A stretch of 27,852 bases of DNA from Alphaproteobacteria bacterium (GTDB taxonomy: Bacteria; Pseudomonadota; Alphaproteobacteria; Micavibrionales; UBA1664): the NCBI GenBank assembly GCA_018969935.1, contig JAGWXJ010000009.1, positions 1-27,852 of the forward strand. The letters run 5' to 3'. The notes under the pieces were generated by a model. It saw nothing but the letters and a program-made list of their open reading frames with translations. It was not told the origin of the DNA and made no database searches. The position numbers and the translations under genes are program-made. Positions 7,237-14,794 of the stretch are shown here, in pieces; within the stretch, counting starts at the first letter, position 1; each line of letters begins with the position of its first letter.

Positions 7237-10200
7237 TTCAGCTCCATAGATAGTTTTTTGAGGCCCGATCGCCAGCCGTGTGCGTGGTCGCGCACGTTGT
7301 CGTTCAGGGTAAAAGTTTTGGTAGCCGCCGTTACATAAGCTTCCACCTTTTTGAAAAGGCCCGTCTTGTGACCAACGTACTTTTTACGGCGCACAGGGTC
7401 ATCGCCCAGACGTTCCAGTTGCCTTTGAGCCGCCAAAGCCATGCGGTAGCCGTGGGCGTGGCGATACCGTTCAACCGCTTCGCGCTCCGATTGCGTTAAA
7501 TCTGACGGTTTGATGTCGTAATGCACATTGATAATGTCGAAGCTGCCCAAGCCCGCAACATCCTTTACGTGGCGTACGCGCCTATAGGCTTTTGAAACTT
7601 CCGACAGACTTTCGGGCTTTTTGGTTGCGGGGGCATCAAGCCATGCCAGAACGGCCTCGCGGTAGGATTTAAGAAGACGGATCGACGTGCGGTTTGTACG
7701 GTGCAGCTGGCTGTTCCCCGCGATTGCGAAGTTTGCATATGCATCGGCGAGCGGCGATGGCCCAGACATGTGACGCAAGGGCCTTTCAATGGCGGTTAAA
7801 TCGGGTTCGTATTCCGAAGTTTTTGCAGCCCTGCCAAGCTTTGCGTAAGCGCCTTCTATGCGTTCCTCGAGGCTAGTCAGGTTATGCGCGGGATCCTTAT
7901 AAAGGGTGTAGGATTTGACGACTGCCGCGCGCCTATCCAGCGTTTCCTTGAGCACGCCCTGTCCTGCGCCAACTTTGAAGCCAAAGCGGGCGGGCAGCAC
8001 GATGGGCTGGTCGCGTAGATCGAGTAGCTCAAACACGTCGTTATCACGGTCGGCTATCATGGCCGCGATTTCCTCGGTCGTTTTTGAAAGATAGTCCTCG
8101 GGATTGTATTTAAGATTGAAGACGACGGCGCGGCGCCCCCCATCGAGCATGCAGACAAAGCAGCCCATCTGCGCCTGCGGCCTTGCCGCCATGGGGCTGA
8201 CATACGCGAAGACAGGGTGCGGGTTGTCGAAGCCCAGATTACCGCCCGTCATGTCGTTGACCAGATGGCCCGTGCCGTGATCGGCGTTGATGATGAGCTG
8301 GCCTACAATCTCGGGGGCCTGTTTCATCATCTCCTCATAAAGGGCGTGGCAGCGCTTGAGGTCGTACATCGCATCCTTGTGAGCCTTCGATTCTTCGTAT
8401 TTCAGGCCGTTGGCAAGGCAGAGCGCGCCAAGCGTGAGATTGGGCAGCGATGTCTTTTTGCCGTCATCATCGAGGTGATAAGTGCATTTGAATTTCTTAG
8501 GTGCGAAGGCCAGCAGCGCACGGGCCACGATACGCGTGTCGACCGACACGACACCACGGTAATGGTGCGGCCTGCCCCTGTGGTGCAGGCTTTCCGCCAT
8601 GGTGCGGTAGATCATGCGGTCGTCGAAGCGCTTGTTGTGCGCGAGCGCCAGAACCTTGATGACTTCGCGCGTCGGCTTATCCTGCTTCTTTTTGGTTTCA
8701 TGAGCTGCGCGCGCTGCGTGACGGAGAGATTTGAATGCTTCGTCAATTTTCTCGGCAAAACGCACGGGGTGAAGGCCTACGGCCAGCGTTTCAGGTTCGG
8801 TTGAGGTGACAAGCAGGGCTTCGGGCGAGGCAATGACATAGGGCGGCACTTGCTGGCGGACATCGACTGTCAGCTTATCCTGCCTTTTGCCCTTTGTGTC
8901 CCAAGCGGCCAAGGCGAATTGGGTAATGCGGTGGTCCTCGGCCCCAAGGCCCGTGGTTTCAGTATCGAAGGCGGCAACAAGCGCGATTTTCTTTTCGCCC
9001 AATACGTCGCGGCCAGAATATTTGTCGATGCCAAAGGCGATATTGCGTGCGAGATAACCATTAACGCCCACCTTGTTGAACATACGGGAGAGCGAGAAGA
9101 TCTGCGTTTCGATATAGTTATGGATGGCGGGGATATCGCAACGCTTACGGATTATGGCCTCGAATGCCGTCAGAGCGCGGCCGAATTCACTGGCCATCAA
9201 CGGCTTTAAGGGCACCACGTAACTGGTGAACATGCCTTTGAGATAGAATTTGGATGGTTCCCTGATACGTGAATGGATGCCGATGAGTTCGGCGGGCGAG
9301 GAGCGCAGGACCGACACGGGCGCATCCTTCGCCACTATCGCCTCCTGCGTCGCGTCCAGCACATGCGCGGGGATTTTTTGACCCTGCACGATGGCGGCGC
9401 CCGCCGCCAACTGTTCAGGCCCGCCATGCACCAAGAAGGCCGCGCGAGGTTTCACCAGAGAGAGAATGCGCCGAATTTCAGACGGGCCGCAGTGGCCAGA
9501 GCCCGCCAGCATCAGGCTTTCATCGCGCACCAGTTCTGGCAGGATGACTTTTGCACCGTGGAAATAACGCCCCAAATCAGCGGCTGCAAAACGCTTTTGC
9601 GCGTTGCCGCCAACGGGTATGGGGCCTTGCAAAAACATGATGACGTCATCAGGCTTTATTTGAATGCGGGCTTTATCGCCTGCTTCCTCGCCCGGCAGCC
9701 AGTCGCGCAGGGCGCGGTTCATGGTCGAGAACATTTCGTCCTGCGTGCCTGTGACGGCAAAAACCACATCGTCGTCTTTTTCTTCCGCCATGATGCGGCG
9801 GGCTTCCTTCTCGCCCTTGAAGGCAATGGTGACACCGAAGTTGCGCAGGGCCCATTTGCAGATGCTGTAGATTTCATCAAGGTCGCCTACCGTGTCTTCG
9901 AGCGCCTTGCCGTCGATGACCAGATATTTTTTGCCGCAATCGCCCATGGCGGCGACAAGCGTTAGAATGCGAGCGGTGTTTGACCCAAGTATCGGGCAGA
10001 TGAAGCGTTTACCCTGATTTTCCTTGAACACGCGGACGACGGAGGCACGTATCTGGCTTTCGCGCGGCGTAGGCTTATCATCCCGCATGGTGCCTGTGCA
10101 ATCGACGCTGAGGGTGTCGGGCTTTCTGTCGTGCAGCCATGTTTCGAAGCAGGGCAAATCTAGCTGGATGCTGTCATCCAGTTTGGGATCACCCATGTGC

Positions 10201-12017
10201 AGGTGCGAGCCTGCGTCTGTCGTAACATGGTAGCAAAGGCCGGGAGCTGAATGCGGCATCGGGCCGACGTGGACCTTGAAATGGTCCCCGATTTCCAGGA
10301 TAGGGTAATCCTCGTATTCAGTTTTTTTGCCGCCGAGCTTAAAGCCACCTTCAGGGCCAGCCTGCACTTTGCGTAGGCTTTCGGCCCTATGGAGGATGGT
10401 TGTACGGCCGATTTTTGTTTTCAACTTCCTTTCAGGATCCGCGACATCGACGATGCAGCACTTTTCGAGAATGGCGTCACGGACCTTGTGGTCAACATCC
10501 AGCTCCTCCATCTCGCGGCGTATCTGGCGATGGGACATGGCATCCATGACCAATGGCGGGATGACGTAACCAGCCTTTACCAGATAGGCCAATTGGCCTA
10601 CGTGGTCCTTGTGGCGGTGGGTGAACAAAACTGCCTCCACATCCTGTTCGGGGACGTGGGCGGGATTGTCGTGATGCCTTAGAAAGCGGCCTGCGTTGAA
10701 GAATGTGACATCGAATTCATCGTGAAAGAGCACGCCTAAATCGACAAGTAATGCCTTGGCGCGCGTCTTGCCCGGCGGGTAGTAACTGAGAATATAAGCG
10801 TTGGCACCAATATGCCTGTCCGCAGCCGAAAAAATCTCCCGCGCGTTGTTACCGCCCAAGGGCCTGAACGTAAAGCGCCCTGTCTTTTTGGGCGCGGGGT
10901 CGGCTGAGGCCAAAACGCCGAAGAGGCCTGTGCTGAGAAAAATATCCGTCGGCAATAAAAAACGCCGATCTTGCGGACGGCGTTTCAAATCATCTTCCAG
11001 CGTGGTCTGACCCGCCCCGATGCTTCGATTGAGCATTCGCACGGATTTGAGAGCAATGTTGGCCGCCTTGGTATCGGCCAAATCGATGCGACGCATGCCC
11101 CCGCCTTCGGCCCCCTGCCCCATGTCAAAGAATTCTAGCTTCGTGACCTGCATCGCAGCCTCATCGAGGGCGCCCTGTTTCTTTAGTTTTTTGCGCGGCT
11201 TGTGCAGGGACGCGCGATATTCCATTTCATAGACTGGCCAGACGGTTTTTTTACCGCCCTGCGCCAGCGTGAGCGTGACGCCCTGCCTGTAGACGCCTTT
11301 TTTGTCGGTTTCCGTATCGTGGTGGGTGAGAACGTAGATACCGCCCGTCGCTTCATCACGCACCGTAAGCGATTGTGAATGGCCTAGCCGCCTTGCGCCA
11401 AGGCCCAGCACGGGCGAAAAAAAAGGGGCCGGATAAACCAGCCCATCAGATTCTTCGCCATCTTCTTTTACGGGAATGTAGGTCTGAATTTCACCATTGC
11501 TGTAAAGACCAGGCAGAGGCGTGCCTGCCACAGTTTTTACCACAATACCTGCTTTTTGGGCCATGCCTATGGGATTCACCCATTCACCCCTGCCTGCCAC
11601 GGCTTCATGTATTTTTCGCGAAAAATTAGCCACCTTTTGGGTGGCTTCGTAATTGTTCACGGCAATATCGGACTGCGCGCCCGCAATTTCGGGCGCAAGC
11701 CAGAGGGACTTGAGCCTAATCGCATCTGGCCCCTCGGGCCATGCCTCTAAGCGTAGCAGATCGCGTGTATGGTTGCGCTTTCCGTTGGTGTGGTAGAGAT
11801 ATTTTATGGATAGCGAGATACGGCCTTGCGCGTCCTTATCCCAGAGGAGGGTCAGGCACCTGACGGCACCGCCGTCGAAGTCTGTCAGTACAGCAGAATG
11901 CTGAACTGAATCTTCTTTTGAAAGCCTTGAAAATACGTCGCCCGAGCCGAAGAAGGCGGAAAAAAGCTCTTTTGAAAAAAGCGTAGCGTCCACTGTGCGT
12001 TCCCTGTCCAGAAACAT
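7233..12017 (-). CDS. Fusion of RNase J-like beta-CASP nuclease and exonuclease I (SbcB)-like DEDD exonuclease
   Basis: A 1594-residue protein. Residues 1-395 are unrecognised. Residues about 396-900 form a metallo-beta-lactamase/beta-CASP nuclease of RNase J type: HRHKDH (H467, H469, D471, H472), H589, D610, D639 (VDCTG), VTGTQDEMFSTMNRAL, FLQGPIPVGGNAQ, GHCG (H842) and LVHGG (H864). Residues about 1011-1235 are a DEDD exonuclease closest in pattern to ExoI: FDTETTG (D1018, E1020), HNKRFDDRM (D1132), LTLGALCLANGL and HKDAMYD (D1219). The rest follows the ExoI SH3-like and helical C-terminal plan (RRAVVFNLKYNPEDYL, PARFGF). Relative to ExoI the residue five before D1219 is Lys1214, with His one place earlier. 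ATG 12017 lacks a clear ribosome site; GTG 11993 has AGGGAA six bases upstream and may be the true start. Likely acts on RNA and/or single-stranded DNA in the cytosol; first gene of the island operon. Confidence 0.85.
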   Translation of the reverse strand: MFLDRERTVDATLFSKELFSAFFGSGDVFSRLSKEDSVQHSAVLTDFDGGAVRCLTLLWDKDAQGRISLSIKYLYHTNGKRNHTRDLLRLEAWPEGPDAIRLKSLWLAPEIAGAQSDIAVNNYEATQKVANFSRKIHEAVAGRGEWVNPIGMAQKAGIVVKTVAGTPLPGLYSNGEIQTYIPVKEDGEESDGLVYPAPFFSPVLGLGARRLGHSQSLTVRDEATGGIYVLTHHDTETDKKGVYRQGVTLTLAQGGKKTVWPVYEMEYRASLHKPRKKLKKQGALDEAAMQVTKLEFFDMGQGAEGGGMRRIDLADTKAANIALKSVRMLNRSIGAGQTTLEDDLKRRPQDRRFLLPTDIFLSTGLFGVLASADPAPKKTGRFTFRPLGGNNAREIFSAADRHIGANAYILSYYPPGKTRAKALLVDLGVLFHDEFDVTFFNAGRFLRHHDNPAHVPEQDVEAVLFTHRHKDHVGQLAYLVKAGYVIPPLVMDAMSHRQIRREMEELDVDHKVRDAILEKCCIVDVADPERKLKTKIGRTTILHRAESLRKVQAGPEGGFKLGGKKTEYEDYPILEIGDHFKVHVGPMPHSAPGLCYHVTTDAGSHLHMGDPKLDDSIQLDLPCFETWLHDRKPDTLSVDCTGTMRDDKPTPRESQIRASVVRVFKENQGKRFICPILGSNTARILTLVAAMGDCGKKYLVIDGKALEDTVGDLDEIYSICKWALRNFGVTIAFKGEKEARRIMAEEKDDDVVFAVTGTQDEMFSTMNRALRDWLPGEEAGDKARIQIKPDDVIMFLQGPIPVGGNAQKRFAAADLGRYFHGAKVILPELVRDESLMLAGSGHCGPSEIRRILSLVKPRAAFLVHGGPEQLAAGAAIVQGQKIPAHVLDATQEAIVAKDAPVSVLRSSPAELIGIHSRIREPSKFYLKGMFTSYVVPLKPLMASEFGRALTAFEAIIRKRCDIPAIHNYIETQIFSLSRMFNKVGVNGYLARNIAFGIDKYSGRDVLGEKKIALVAAFDTETTGLGAEDHRITQFALAAWDTKGKRQDKLTVDVRQQVPPYVIASPEALLVTSTEPETLAVGLHPVRFAEKIDEAFKSLRHAARAAHETKKKQDKPTREVIKVLALAHNKRFDDRMIYRTMAESLHHRGRPHHYRGVVSVDTRIVARALLAFAPKKFKCTYHLDDDGKKTSLPNLTLGALCLANGLKYEESKAHKDAMYDLKRCHALYEEMMKQAPEIVGQLIINADHGTGHLVNDMTGGNLGFDNPHPVFAYVSPMAARPQAQMGCFVCMLDGGRRAVVFNLKYNPEDYLSKTTEEIAAMIADRDNDVFELLDLRDQPIVLPARFGFKVGAGQGVLKETLDRRAAVVKSYTLYKDPAHNLTSLEERIEGAYAKLGRAAKTSEYEPDLTAIERPLRHMSGPSPLADAYANFAIAGNSQLHRTNRTSIRLLKSYREAVLAWLDAPATKKPESLSEVSKAYRRVRHVKDVAGLGSFDIINVHYDIKPSDLTQSEREAVERYRHAHGYRMALAAQRQLERLGDDPVRRKKYVGHKTGLFKKVEAYVTAATKTFTLNDNVRDHAHGWRSGLKKLSMELK

Positions 12018-12038
12018 TATTTTTGTAATTTTGTTAGT

Positions 12039-12067
12039 TAAATAGTGCGCCGCACAAAGAGCGTCAA
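12039..12067 (-). promoter_or_regulatory. Candidate promoter of the island operon
   Basis: On the minus strand TTGACG (12062-12067) is followed after 17 bases by TATTTA (12039-12044). The -35 is close to consensus, the -10 is weak. A start near 12032 would give a leader of about 15 bases to ATG 12017 or 39 bases to GTG 11993. It lies inside the putative island, so the operon would bring its own promoter. Confidence 0.45.
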
Positions 12068-12142
12068 TCGGGTTTATTTTTTCCCAACCCCGTTGTAATT
12101 GCGGCTGCGGTAAGTAGTATTGGAGTTTCGTTGTGCGTTTTA

Positions 12143-12178
12143 CCTACCGCGAGTTCGGATCTCACACCATCCGCCATT
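12143..12178 (+). repeat. Right att-like repeat: orphan, decayed 3' end of tRNA-Ser
   Basis: Matches the tRNA-Ser 3' end at 33/36 positions, including the T loop and CCA. No acceptor 5' strand (a GGATGGT would be needed), D arm or anticodon arm exists in the 100 bases upstream, so it is not a gene. One change creates a C-A mismatch in the T stem. It is followed within 12 bp by the amt-side terminator hairpin. Confidence 0.65.
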
Positions 12179-12189
12179 GCTTCGGCATC

Positions 12190-12218
12190 AAAAAAGCCGC
12201 CCTTTCGGGGCGGCTTTG
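12190..12218 (-). terminator. Rho-independent terminator of amt (possibly bidirectional)
   Basis: Stem GCCGCCC (12196-12202) with GGGCGGC (12208-12214), loop TTTCG, extended by A-T pairs. On the minus strand it is followed by TTTTTT, as fits the end of amt 26 bp upstream. On the plus strand the tract is TTTGATGTTTT, so it may once have served tRNA-Ser as well. Confidence 0.88.
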
Positions 12219-12243
12219 ATGTTTTGGATAACCGCGCTTGCGA

Positions 12244-13539
12244 TTAATCGCAGTGGCAGATTTTTTCACCGTGCTGGGAGCTATCGAGGCCAGCGGCTTC
12301 TTCCGAAGCGGTGACGCGGACGGGCGTAATCATGCCCACGACCTTGATGATGACGAAGGTTGCGACCATCGAGTAAACGGCAACAGCGATAGCGCCGATG
12401 AGCTGCGTTTTAAGCAGGTCAGGGCCACCGTTGAACATGCCGTTGGCGCCGCTAACAAGCGCGTTGCCAAACAAGCCGACCGAGAGAACGCCGATGGTGC
12501 CACCGATACCGTGGCAGGCGAAGACATCGAGCGTATCGTCGATACCGACTTTACCTTTGATGAAGCGCGCCATGAGGTTGCACAGGACGCCAGCCAGAAG
12601 GCCGATGACCATGGCAGAACCCGTTGTGACGAAGCCGGCAGCAGGCGTGATGGCAACGAGGCCAGCAACAACACCAATGCAGCCACCCATGATGGTGGGT
12701 TTGCCATCCTTGCAGTTGTCGACCAGCATCCAAGCCAGCATGGCCACCGCGGATGCGATGAACGTGGTGACAAATGCGTGGGCAGCAAGGCCGTTGGCAG
12801 CCACTGCGGAGCCAGCGTTAAAGCCGAACCAGCCGAACCAGAGCAGCGCGGTGCCAAGCACAACCAGCCCCGTATCGTATGGTTTTGCCGCCATATCGGC
12901 GCGTTTGCCGAACATGATGGCAGCCACGAGAGCCGAGTAACCTGCCGTCATGTGGACGACGAAGCCGCCTGCGAAGTCTTGTGCGCCTTTATCGGCAAGC
13001 CAGCCGCCGCCCCAGACCCAGTGGGCCACAGGCGAGTAAACGGCAAGCGACCAGAGGATGGAAATGAGGATCCAAGCCTTGAAGCTTACGCGTTCAGCGA
13101 ATGCGCCTGTCATGAGGGCGGGCGTGATGATGGCGAACATCATCTGGTAGGCCATGAACAGGTTGTAAGGGATTGTCATGGTGCCTGAAGGCGCCTGACC
13201 GACACCAGCGAGCATCATGGCGGAGGTATCACCTATGAAGTTATTGATGTCACCCACGAAGGCGAGCGAGAAGCCGCAAACAACCCAGACCATGCCAATG
13301 ACTGCTACAGCCACCATGTTTTGGGCGAGTGTGGAAACAACGTTTTTGCCGCGAACCATGCCGGCATAAAAAAACGCCAGACCCGGCGTCATTAGAAGGA
13401 CAAGTGCGGCGGATACAAGCATCCATGCCGTATCACCCGAATTAATTGTGCTGGCAGCTTCCTGCGCATGGGACACTGATGGCAACAATGCCATACCCAG
13501 CGCCGCCATGGCCGTATGTGCCGTGTTTGGTTTTTTCAT
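12244..13539 (-). CDS. amt: Ammonium transporter (Amt family)
   Basis: Trimeric inner-membrane channel for ammonium/ammonia. The 431-residue protein has a signal peptide (cleavage probably after SHA, residue 25), as in E. coli AmtB, and about eleven membrane spans. The pore twin histidines are H196 (VVHMTAGYSALVAA) and H343 (ACHGIGGTIG), with DDTLDVF just before the second. Strong ribosome site AAGGAGA before ATG 13539. No glnK (PII) gene accompanies it, unlike the common glnK-amtB pair; a separate PII gene elsewhere is likely. The cytosolic tail ends HGEKICHCD, with two cysteines and two histidines where relatives usually end in an acidic HGE sequence. The terminator follows directly. Confidence 0.96.
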   Translation of the reverse strand: MKKPNTAHTAMAALGMALLPSVSHAQEAASTINSGDTAWMLVSAALVLLMTPGLAFFYAGMVRGKNVVSTLAQNMVAVAVIGMVWVVCGFSLAFVGDINNFIGDTSAMMLAGVGQAPSGTMTIPYNLFMAYQMMFAIITPALMTGAFAERVSFKAWILISILWSLAVYSPVAHWVWGGGWLADKGAQDFAGGFVVHMTAGYSALVAAIMFGKRADMAAKPYDTGLVVLGTALLWFGWFGFNAGSAVAANGLAAHAFVTTFIASAVAMLAWMLVDNCKDGKPTIMGGCIGVVAGLVAITPAAGFVTTGSAMVIGLLAGVLCNLMARFIKGKVGIDDTLDVFACHGIGGTIGVLSVGLFGNALVSGANGMFNGGPDLLKTQLIGAIAVAVYSMVATFVIIKVVGMITPVRVTASEEAAGLDSSQHGEKICHCD

Positions 13540-13631
13540 ATTCTTCTCCTTTTAGAGGTTTCAAACCACGGAGAAGGATGAGCTGATTCATAACAATAAT
13601 ATTCAATAAAATGAATAACTTGTGCAGTGCA

Positions 13632-13654
13632 CTCTGCGACATGCTGCCGCAGAG
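13632..13654. other. Inverted repeat upstream of amt
   Basis: CTCTGCG (13632-13638) and CGCAGAG (13648-13654) with a 9-base loop, lying between the stress-protein stop and the amt start. No T-run follows on either strand, so it is not a standard terminator. It could be an operator or an mRNA-processing/stabilising hairpin; nothing decides between these. Confidence 0.4.
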
Positions 13655-13664
13655 CGCATATCCT

Positions 13665-14159
13665 TTAGGCTGCGATATTGAGGGCGTGCGCGTTCTCGAA
13701 CACACGCTTTACCTGCTGGGCCTGCTTGTCATCCAGCGCTTCAACGGCCAGAAGAATGCGGCCTGCCTTGATCTCGCCTTGATAGAGCTTTGCCTCATGT
13801 TCAGGAATGCCGAGGCCTATCAGGCCGCCGACGATGCCACCGGCCGCGGCCCCAAGCCCAGCGCCCGCAAGACCTGCCACCACAGGGCCTGCAACAACAA
13901 GGCTGAGGCCGGGTATGGCAAGTGTCCCTGCCCCAGCAACAGCAGCAAGCAGGCCTGTAGCAATACCGCCAACCGTGGCACCCGCCACCATGCCTTCGTC
14001 TGACTTGTTGTCATCCTTGATACGAAAAGACTTACCGTGCGTTTCGTCATTCATGATGACGCCTATCTGGCCATCGCCAACGCCTATGGCCGTCAGCTGG
14101 CGTAATGCGCTTTCCATTTCAAAACGGTTTTGGAATGTTGCTGTGATTTTTTTGGACAT
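13665..14159 (-). CDS. General-stress-protein-17M-like glycine-zipper protein
   Basis: A 164-residue protein. The N-terminal about 50 residues form a small alpha/beta domain of the kind found in general stress protein 17M/YflT relatives (KKITATFQNRFEMESALRQL, GDGQIGVIMND). The middle (about 57-120) is a long Gly/Ala stretch with small-residue spacing typical of glycine zippers, which may insert into a membrane. Then come GIPEHEAKLYQGEIKAGRI and a second short alpha/beta segment. The biochemical role of this family is not known. AGGAGA stands before ATG 14159. The upstream region carries a sequence matching the EcfG stress-sigma consensus, which fits stress induction. amt follows 125 bp downstream in the same direction but has its own ribosome site and probably its own promoter. 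Confidence 0.8.
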   Translation of the reverse strand: MSKKITATFQNRFEMESALRQLTAIGVGDGQIGVIMNDETHGKSFRIKDDNKSDEGMVAGATVGGIATGLLAAVAGAGTLAIPGLSLVVAGPVVAGLAGAGLGAAAGGIVGGLIGLGIPEHEAKLYQGEIKAGRILLAVEALDDKQAQQVKRVFENAHALNIAA

Positions 14160-14195
14160 TTGTATCTCCTAGCGGTTGTTGGGCAGTTGCAGAGA

Positions 14196-14221
14196 TACGA
14201 AGGGCGCGGCTATTACGTTCC
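14196..14221 (-). promoter_or_regulatory. EcfG (sigma-EcfG)-like general stress promoter
   Basis: Minus strand GGAAC (14217-14221), 17 bases, then CGTA (14196-14199). The known EcfG consensus in Alphaproteobacteria is GGAAC-N16/17-CGTT, so all but one conserved base fit. A start near 14190 gives a leader of about 30 bases to the general-stress-like gene. Confidence 0.6.
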
Positions 14222-14246
14222 ATTTTGCCGCGTTTATCAAAGGCAC

Positions 14247-14280
14247 AAAAAAACCTGCTGGCGGGGGTGCCAGCAGGCTT
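14247..14280 (-). terminator. Rho-independent terminator after the Ala-rich exported protein gene
   Basis: Stem CCTGCTGGC (14254-14262) with GCCAGCAGG (14269-14277), 9 perfect pairs, 6-base loop. On the minus strand TTTTTTT follows (plus-strand A-run 14247-14253). Confidence 0.92.
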
Positions 14281-14321
14281 TTATTTAACTCCGCGTGGAG
14301 GACCAGCGCGGGGTAATCCGA

Positions 14322-14756
14322 TTACTCGGCAGCGGCGTCAGAAGCAGCTTCGCCTTCAGCAGCAGGAGCGGCTTCAGCGGCAGGAGCAGCAGCTTCGCCT
14401 TCAGCGGCAGGAGCGGCTTCAGCAGCAGGGGCTTCTTCAGCTACGCCTTTGCCTTTGAGGCATTCAGCGAAAGCGGCGTCCCACTGGGCTTTCTCAGCGT
14501 CGCCAGCGTTTTCAGGGAGTTTTACTTTTTCGTTGGTTTCGGTTGTGCAAGCTTCTTTAGCGGCAGCTGCGTCAACGGCAGGAGCGGCTTCAGCGGCAGG
14601 AGCAGCAGCGTCAGCAGCAGGAGCGGCTTCAGCGGCAGGAGCAGCAGGAGCTTCGGCAGCAGGAGCAGCAGCGTCAGCAGCAGGAGCTGCGTCTTCTGCG
14701 AATGCAGGGGCTGCGAAAACTGCTGCGAGAGCAGCGATCATGAGAAACTTTTTCAT
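14322..14756 (-). CDS. Ala/Pro/Glu-rich exported repeat protein
   Basis: A 144-residue protein of unknown function. It has a clear signal peptide (MKKFLMIAALAAVFAAPAFA, cleavage before EDA). The mature chain is built of AAPAAEAAPAAD-like low-complexity repeats on both sides of a short ordinary core (KEACTTETNEKVKLPENAG to FAECLKGKG). The core has two cysteines about 35 residues apart, which could form a disulfide in the periplasm. It is very acidic and has no membrane segment after the signal peptide. AAAGG stands before ATG 14756 and a strong terminator follows, so it is monocistronic. Such chains often span the cell wall or periplasm as flexible spacers, but that is only a guess. Confidence 0.75.
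   Translation of the reverse strand: MKKFLMIAALAAVFAAPAFAEDAAPAADAAAPAAEAPAAPAAEAAPAADAAAPAAEAAPAVDAAAAKEACTTETNEKVKLPENAGDAEKAQWDAAFAECLKGKGVAEEAPAAEAAPAAEGEAAAPAAEAAPAAEGEAASDAAAE
14344..14433. repeat. 45-bp tandem repeat inside the Ala-rich gene
   Basis: Two adjacent copies (14344-14388 and 14389-14433) agree at 41 of 45 positions and encode a 15-residue unit of the EAAPAAEGEAAAPAA type. A related, less regular set lies at about 14577-14693. In-frame copy-number change between strains is likely. Confidence 0.75.
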
Positions 14757-14794
14757 AGGTAGTGACCTTTCTTAGTACACGTTAGCAATCAAAA

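Larger units (their letters stand above)
4698..12178. mobile_element. Putative tRNA-Ser-integrated genomic island (three nucleic-acid-metabolism genes, no integrase)
   Basis: Bounded by a direct repeat of the tRNA-Ser 3' end: 4698-4733 inside the intact gene and 12143-12178 standing alone, 33 of 36 positions identical, repeat period 7,445 bp. Integrases that use tRNA genes carry a copy of the 3' end that restores the gene and leave the displaced original at the other side; that is the layout seen. The bidirectional hairpin at 12190-12218 lies 12 bp beyond the displaced copy, as expected if it once terminated tRNA-Ser. The interior is filled by three co-directional genes with no integrase, relaxase or phage gene. 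Decay of the copy (it breaks a T-stem pair) suggests an old, immobile insertion. A deleted tandem tRNA duplicate is the main alternative. Confidence 0.6.

Noticed and set aside
7233..12017. Housekeeping RNase J (rnj)
   Set aside because: RNase J is about 550 residues. This chain is nearly three times longer, has an unrelated 395-residue N-terminus and is fused to an ExoI-like protein inside a putative island.
4735..12017. Integrase, relaxase or phage gene inside the putative island
   Set aside because: The three genes fill the interval and no other supported open frame remains; all other frames are shadows. Mobility is therefore not claimed as current.
12085..12178. A second complete tRNA-Ser gene ending at 12176
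   Set aside because: Only the 3' third matches. There is no partner for the acceptor strand, no D arm and no anticodon arm in the preceding bases, and the T stem has a mismatch.
12238..13188. 316-residue plus-strand open frame
   Set aside because: Antisense to amt. The translation is His/Asp-rich noise, and amt has all pore residues and a strong ribosome site.
13632..13654. Terminator between the stress gene and amt
   Set aside because: The hairpin is real, but no T-run follows on either strand, so it was kept only as an inverted repeat.
14577..14693. CRISPR-like repeats
   Set aside because: The repetition is in-frame coding sequence for AAPAAE/AAPAAD units with no unique spacers of even length.
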